Positions 61,852 through 64,000 of a stretch of 64,000 bases of DNA are shown here, piece after piece (within the stretch, counting starts at the first letter, position 1; every line of letters starts with the position of its first letter). Source of the DNA: Streptomyces qinzhouensis (GTDB taxonomy: Bacteria; Actinomycetota; Actinomycetes; Streptomycetales; Streptomycetaceae); NCBI RefSeq assembly GCF_007856155.1, contig NZ_CP042266.1, positions 3,286,001 through 3,350,000 of the forward strand, read 5' to 3'. Under the pieces are notes generated by a model, which saw nothing but the letters and a program-made list of their open reading frames with translations, was not told the DNA's origin and did not search any database. The position numbers and the translations under genes are program-made.

Positions 61852-62067
61852 TCAGGAGGGGAAGCTGCCCCTCTTGACGGCCGTGACGAACGAGGACCAG
61901 TCACCAGCCGGGAAGACCAGGACCGGGCCGTCGGGGGTCTTGCTGTCACGGACCGGGACGACGGCGGGGAGGTTCGCGGCGATCTCGACGCACTCTCCGC
62001 CGTCAGGGTTGCTGTGGCTGCTCTTGCGCCAGGTGACGGCGCTCAGGTCAAGGGCAGGGCGTTGCAT
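61852..62067 (-). CDS. DUF397 protein
   Basis: The 71-residue protein has the DUF397 signature: LSAVTWRKSSHSNPDGGECVEIAA, then VPVRDSKTPDGPVLVFPAGDWSSFV. DUF397 proteins act with XRE/DUF5753 regulators in Streptomyces development and cell signalling. ATG 62067 is used because AGGGAG lies 8 bases upstream; GTG 62076 is open but lies inside that site. Its usual XRE partner is not next to it. Confidence 0.93.
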   Translation of the reverse strand: MQRPALDLSAVTWRKSSHSNPDGGECVEIAANLPAVVPVRDSKTPDGPVLVFPAGDWSSFVTAVKRGSFPS

Positions 62068-62099
62068 GGCACTCACTCACTCCCTACAACATCCGCAGG

Positions 62100-62160
62100 T
62101 TGACATCCTCCCCCTCGTGGACGAGGGGGGTTCCTACGGCTCGCGCCGTGGGGTTTTCTG
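62100..62160 (-). ncRNA. Predicted omega/right-end RNA 3' end
   Basis: On the minus strand the tnpB 3' end runs into ACGGC-TCGC-GCCGT (62149-62136) and the stem CCCCCTCGT-CC-ACGAGGGGG (62129-62110), then GATGTCAA at the element end. This is the expected scaffold layout for a TnpB guide RNA; the guide would then be the flanking bases CCTGCGGATGTTGTAGGGAG at 62099-62080. Confidence 0.65.
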
Positions 62161-63330
62161 CTTCGTCGCCGACAGCCCGCCCGGAGAACTCCGTTGAGGT
62201 CTTACACCGGCTCCACAGACAGACACGGCCAGCCCGGCCGCCAGAATGCTCCGCGCCGCGTTCACGTCGCGGTCGTGGGTCGTACCGCAGCCGTTGCACG
62301 TCCATTCACGGACGTTCAACGGCAGTCTTTCCGCGACGGCGCCACAGGCGGAGCACAGTTTGGAGGAGGGGAACCAGCGGTCGACGGTGACCAGGGTTCT
62401 TCCGTACCAGGCGCTCTTGTACTCCAGCATGGTGCGCATCGTGGTCCAGGCCGCGTCACTGATGGCGCGGGCCAGGGTGTGGTTCCTGACCATGTTGCGC
62501 ACGGTCAGGTCCTCGATCACGATCGTTTGGTTCTCACGAACGAGTCGAGTGGTCAGCTTGTGCAGGTGATCCCGGCGCCGGTCGGCGATCCGGGCATGGA
62601 TCCCGGCCACCTTGCGCCGGGCCTTGGCCCGGTTGGCCCCGTCACCTCGGGCCTTGCGGGAGAGTTCCCGCTGGGCCTTCGCCAGCCGGGCACGGTCCTT
62701 GCGTTCGAACTTCGGGTTGGTGACCTTCTCCCCGGTGGAGAGCGTCACGAGGCTGGTGATACCGGCGTCGATCCCGACGGCCTTCACCGTCTCCGGCACG
62801 GGGACGGGGATGTCGTCGCACAGCATCGAGACGAACCAGCGACCGGCCGCGTCCTGCGACACCGTCACCGTCGACGGCACCGCACCCTCGGGCAGCGGCC
62901 TGGACCACACGACCGCCAGCGGACCGCTCATCTTGGCCAGGGTCAGCTTCCCGTCCCGGTACCGGAACCCGCTGGACGTGTACTCGGCGGACCTGCGGGA
63001 CTTCTTCCGCGACTTGAAACGCGGGTACTTGCCCCGCCCGGCGAAGAAGCCGGCGAACGCGCTCTGCAGGTGCCTCAGGCACTGCTGGAGCGGGACGGAC
63101 GACACCTCGGACAGATAGGCCAGCTCCTCAGTCCTCTTCCACCCCGTCAGCAGGGAAGAGGTCTGGTTGTAGTTGACCCGCTCGCCCCTCGCCCACGCCT
63201 CGGTACGGGCGGCCAGGGCCAGGTTGTAGACCTTCCGCACACATCCGAACGTGCGCGACAGCTCGGCTGCCTGCGCATCGGTCGGATAGAAACGGTACTT
63301 GAACGCCCGCTTCACCTGGCTCGCGGTCAC
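62134..63330 (-). CDS. tnpB: RNA-guided nuclease TnpB
   Basis: The 398-residue protein has the TnpB layout: an N-terminal HTH_OrfB-type region (FKYRFYPTDAQAAELSRTFGCVRKVYNLAL), a RuvC core with the three acidic residues in GIDAGI (D188), VIEDLTVRN (E273) and HDRDVNAA (D355), and a zinc finger CSAC...CNGC (C326/C329/C345/C348). All catalytic residues are intact, so an active RNA-guided DNA nuclease is plausible. GTG 63330 is the start. It is the only gene in the element. Confidence 0.95.
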   Translation of the reverse strand: MTASQVKRAFKYRFYPTDAQAAELSRTFGCVRKVYNLALAARTEAWARGERVNYNQTSSLLTGWKRTEELAYLSEVSSVPLQQCLRHLQSAFAGFFAGRGKYPRFKSRKKSRRSAEYTSSGFRYRDGKLTLAKMSGPLAVVWSRPLPEGAVPSTVTVSQDAAGRWFVSMLCDDIPVPVPETVKAVGIDAGITSLVTLSTGEKVTNPKFERKDRARLAKAQRELSRKARGDGANRAKARRKVAGIHARIADRRRDHLHKLTTRLVRENQTIVIEDLTVRNMVRNHTLARAISDAAWTTMRTMLEYKSAWYGRTLVTVDRWFPSSKLCSACGAVAERLPLNVREWTCNGCGTTHDRDVNAARSILAAGLAVSVCGAGVRPQRSSPGGLSATKQKTPRREP

Positions 63331-63408
63331 ACTTACAAACTAGTGCGGCCATATGTAAAGGCCAAACCTGCGGGTCAGAGCCCTGCCATCCGCCCCGGCA
63401 AGGAGCTG

Positions 63409-63498
63409 ATGAACGAGATGGACCATATCCCGGACGCCTTCGCGCGCCTGTGCGTTTCCCGGATTACGGCCGGATGCCGCTGGGAGGACCGGCCATGA
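63409..63498 (+). CDS. Tiny ORF coupled to the next gene
   Basis: A 29-residue frame from ATG 63409 (MNEMDHIPDAFARLCVSRIT...) with AAGGAG 3 bases upstream. Its TGA overlaps the ATG of the next gene (ATGA). It may be a short leader peptide; evidence is limited to the ribosome site and coupling. Confidence 0.4.
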   Translation: MNEMDHIPDAFARLCVSRITAGCRWEDRP

Positions 63499-63692
63499 CC
63501 CGGGAAGGGCTGACCGAACTCCCGCCGCCCGCAGGGAACGCGATCTGCTGCGACTGCGGGCGGCCGACGTACGCGCCCGTCCCCGTACGCCATATCGAGC
63601 GGGGCAGCGGCCCGGGACACACGGTGTACGCGTGTCCCCGCTGCGCCCCGGATGTGGCGCCCGGGCCGCTCCCCGGCGAGGTCTCCCCCTGA
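63495..63692 (+). CDS. Small zinc-ribbon-like protein
   Basis: The 65-residue protein has two Cys pairs (CCDCG and CPRC) separated by about 25 residues, the layout of a zinc ribbon. ATG 63495 follows GGGAGGAC. It converges on the SIS gene with 3 bp between. Role unknown; DNA or RNA binding is possible. Confidence 0.6.
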   Translation: MTREGLTELPPPAGNAICCDCGRPTYAPVPVRHIERGSGPGHTVYACPRCAPDVAPGPLPGEVSP

Positions 63693-63695
63693 CGC

Positions 63696-64000
63696 TCAGC
63701 CCAGGATCACGCTCCGCGTCAGGTTCCGCGGCCGGTCCGGGTCGTAGCCCTTCGCCTCGGCCAGGGTGACCGCGAGGCGCTGGGCGCGGATCAGGTCGGC
63801 GAGGGGGTCGCAGGGGCTGTTGGCGACCACGGTGCCGCCGACGGCCGTGACGTCCGCCGCCAGGCCCTCGGGGAGCGGGCCGAAGGTCCAGGTGACGCGG
63901 CCGGGGGCGGTGATGGAGATGGGGCCGTGGCGGTACTCCATCGCGGGGTACGCCTCGGTCCACGCGCCCGCCGCCTCCCGCATCTTCAGGGCCGCCTCCA
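63696..64000 (-). CDS. SIS-domain sugar isomerase (partial, 5' end off window)
   Basis: The last 101 residues of a longer protein are visible. AEAYPAMEYRHGPISI is the C-terminal SIS/GlmS-like motif with the Glu and His of isomerases, and LAVTLAEAKGYDPDRPRNLTRSVILG is the usual SIS end. It probably acts on an amino-sugar phosphate (AgaS/GlmS type). The N-terminal half lies to the right of the window. Confidence 0.85.
   Translation of the reverse strand, partial: EAALKMREAAGAWTEAYPAMEYRHGPISITAPGRVTWTFGPLPEGLAADVTAVGGTVVANSPCDPLADLIRAQRLAVTLAEAKGYDPDRPRNLTRSVILG

Larger units (their letters stand above)
62100..63354 (-). mobile_element. TnpB-only IS200/IS605-type element
   Basis: Boundaries are read on the minus strand: TTAC just before the left end (63358-63355) and TCAA at the right end (62103-62100), the site pair used by IS608-type elements. 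The left end carries an imperfect dyad (CTTACA...TGTAAAG at 63332-63360). The right end has two stems past the tnpB stop. There is no tnpA transposase, so it is non-autonomous. Confidence 0.75.

Overview
The window reads as chromosomal DNA of a Streptomyces-like actinomycete. Base composition is very GC-rich, GTG and even TTG starts are frequent, and the gene families are typical of the group: DUF397, DUF5753, DUF6879, DUF3027, DUF2771, DUF2530, a mycothiol-type maleylpyruvate isomerase fold and the futalosine route to menaquinone. No tRNA, rRNA, CRISPR array or prophage was seen. One transposable element was found, a TnpB-only IS200/IS605-type unit near the right end. Genes at both window edges are cut: an HTH regulator on the left and a sugar-isomerase (SIS) protein on the right.

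Layout. 1-4.5 kb: partial XRE/DUF5753 regulator, a resolvase-fold remnant coupled to an HPr-kinase-like P-loop protein, a MarR-MFS operon and a small ribbon-helix-helix protein. 4.5-14.9 kb: DEAD-box RNA helicase with a long structured leader, a 2-hydroxyacid dehydrogenase, two proteins of unknown role, a purine (NCS2) permease, a CtpE-like P-type ATPase and a nucleotidyltransferase-fold protein. 15.1-24.6 kb: a core-type block with a sacsin-like GHKL ATPase, DUF3027, an MFS permease, a DUF2771 lipoprotein, mqnB, mqnD and a cold-shock protein. 25.1-33.3 kb: a HAD phosphatase, a LysR regulator, and a redox island of a TetR regulator, a cupin, an SDR, an Old Yellow Enzyme and two zinc-free MDR reductases. 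33.8-42.4 kb: a membrane protein, a helicase-associated protein, the XPB helicase and a HelD/HelR-type helicase. 42.6-47.9 kb: two tandem secreted paralogues, then divergent cutC and copA. 48-54.9 kb: small enzymes, a Cmx-like efflux pump, a Uma2 nuclease-fold protein, DUF4031, and the murR-murQ cell-wall recycling pair. 54.9-64 kb: an RTX-like secreted repeat protein, a five-gene co-directional group ending in DUF6879 and XRE/DUF5753, three exported small proteins, DUF397, TnpB, two tiny coupled ORFs and the SIS protein.

Regulatory sequence is the most informative part of the window. Three identical 14-bp palindromes sit on the tetR and cupin promoters. A bipartite motif with an exact 29-nt spacer precedes three of the neighbouring reductases, so the redox island looks like one regulon with two layers of control. 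Two CsoR-type operators control copA. A 37-bp nested dyad spans the promoter and start codon of a probably leaderless murR. A perfect 28-bp dyad abuts the start codon of the first gene of the DUF6879/XRE group. A strongly structured leader with two mutually exclusive stems precedes the DUF2771-mqnB-mqnD genes. All functions are inferred from reading the sequence; no database search was run.
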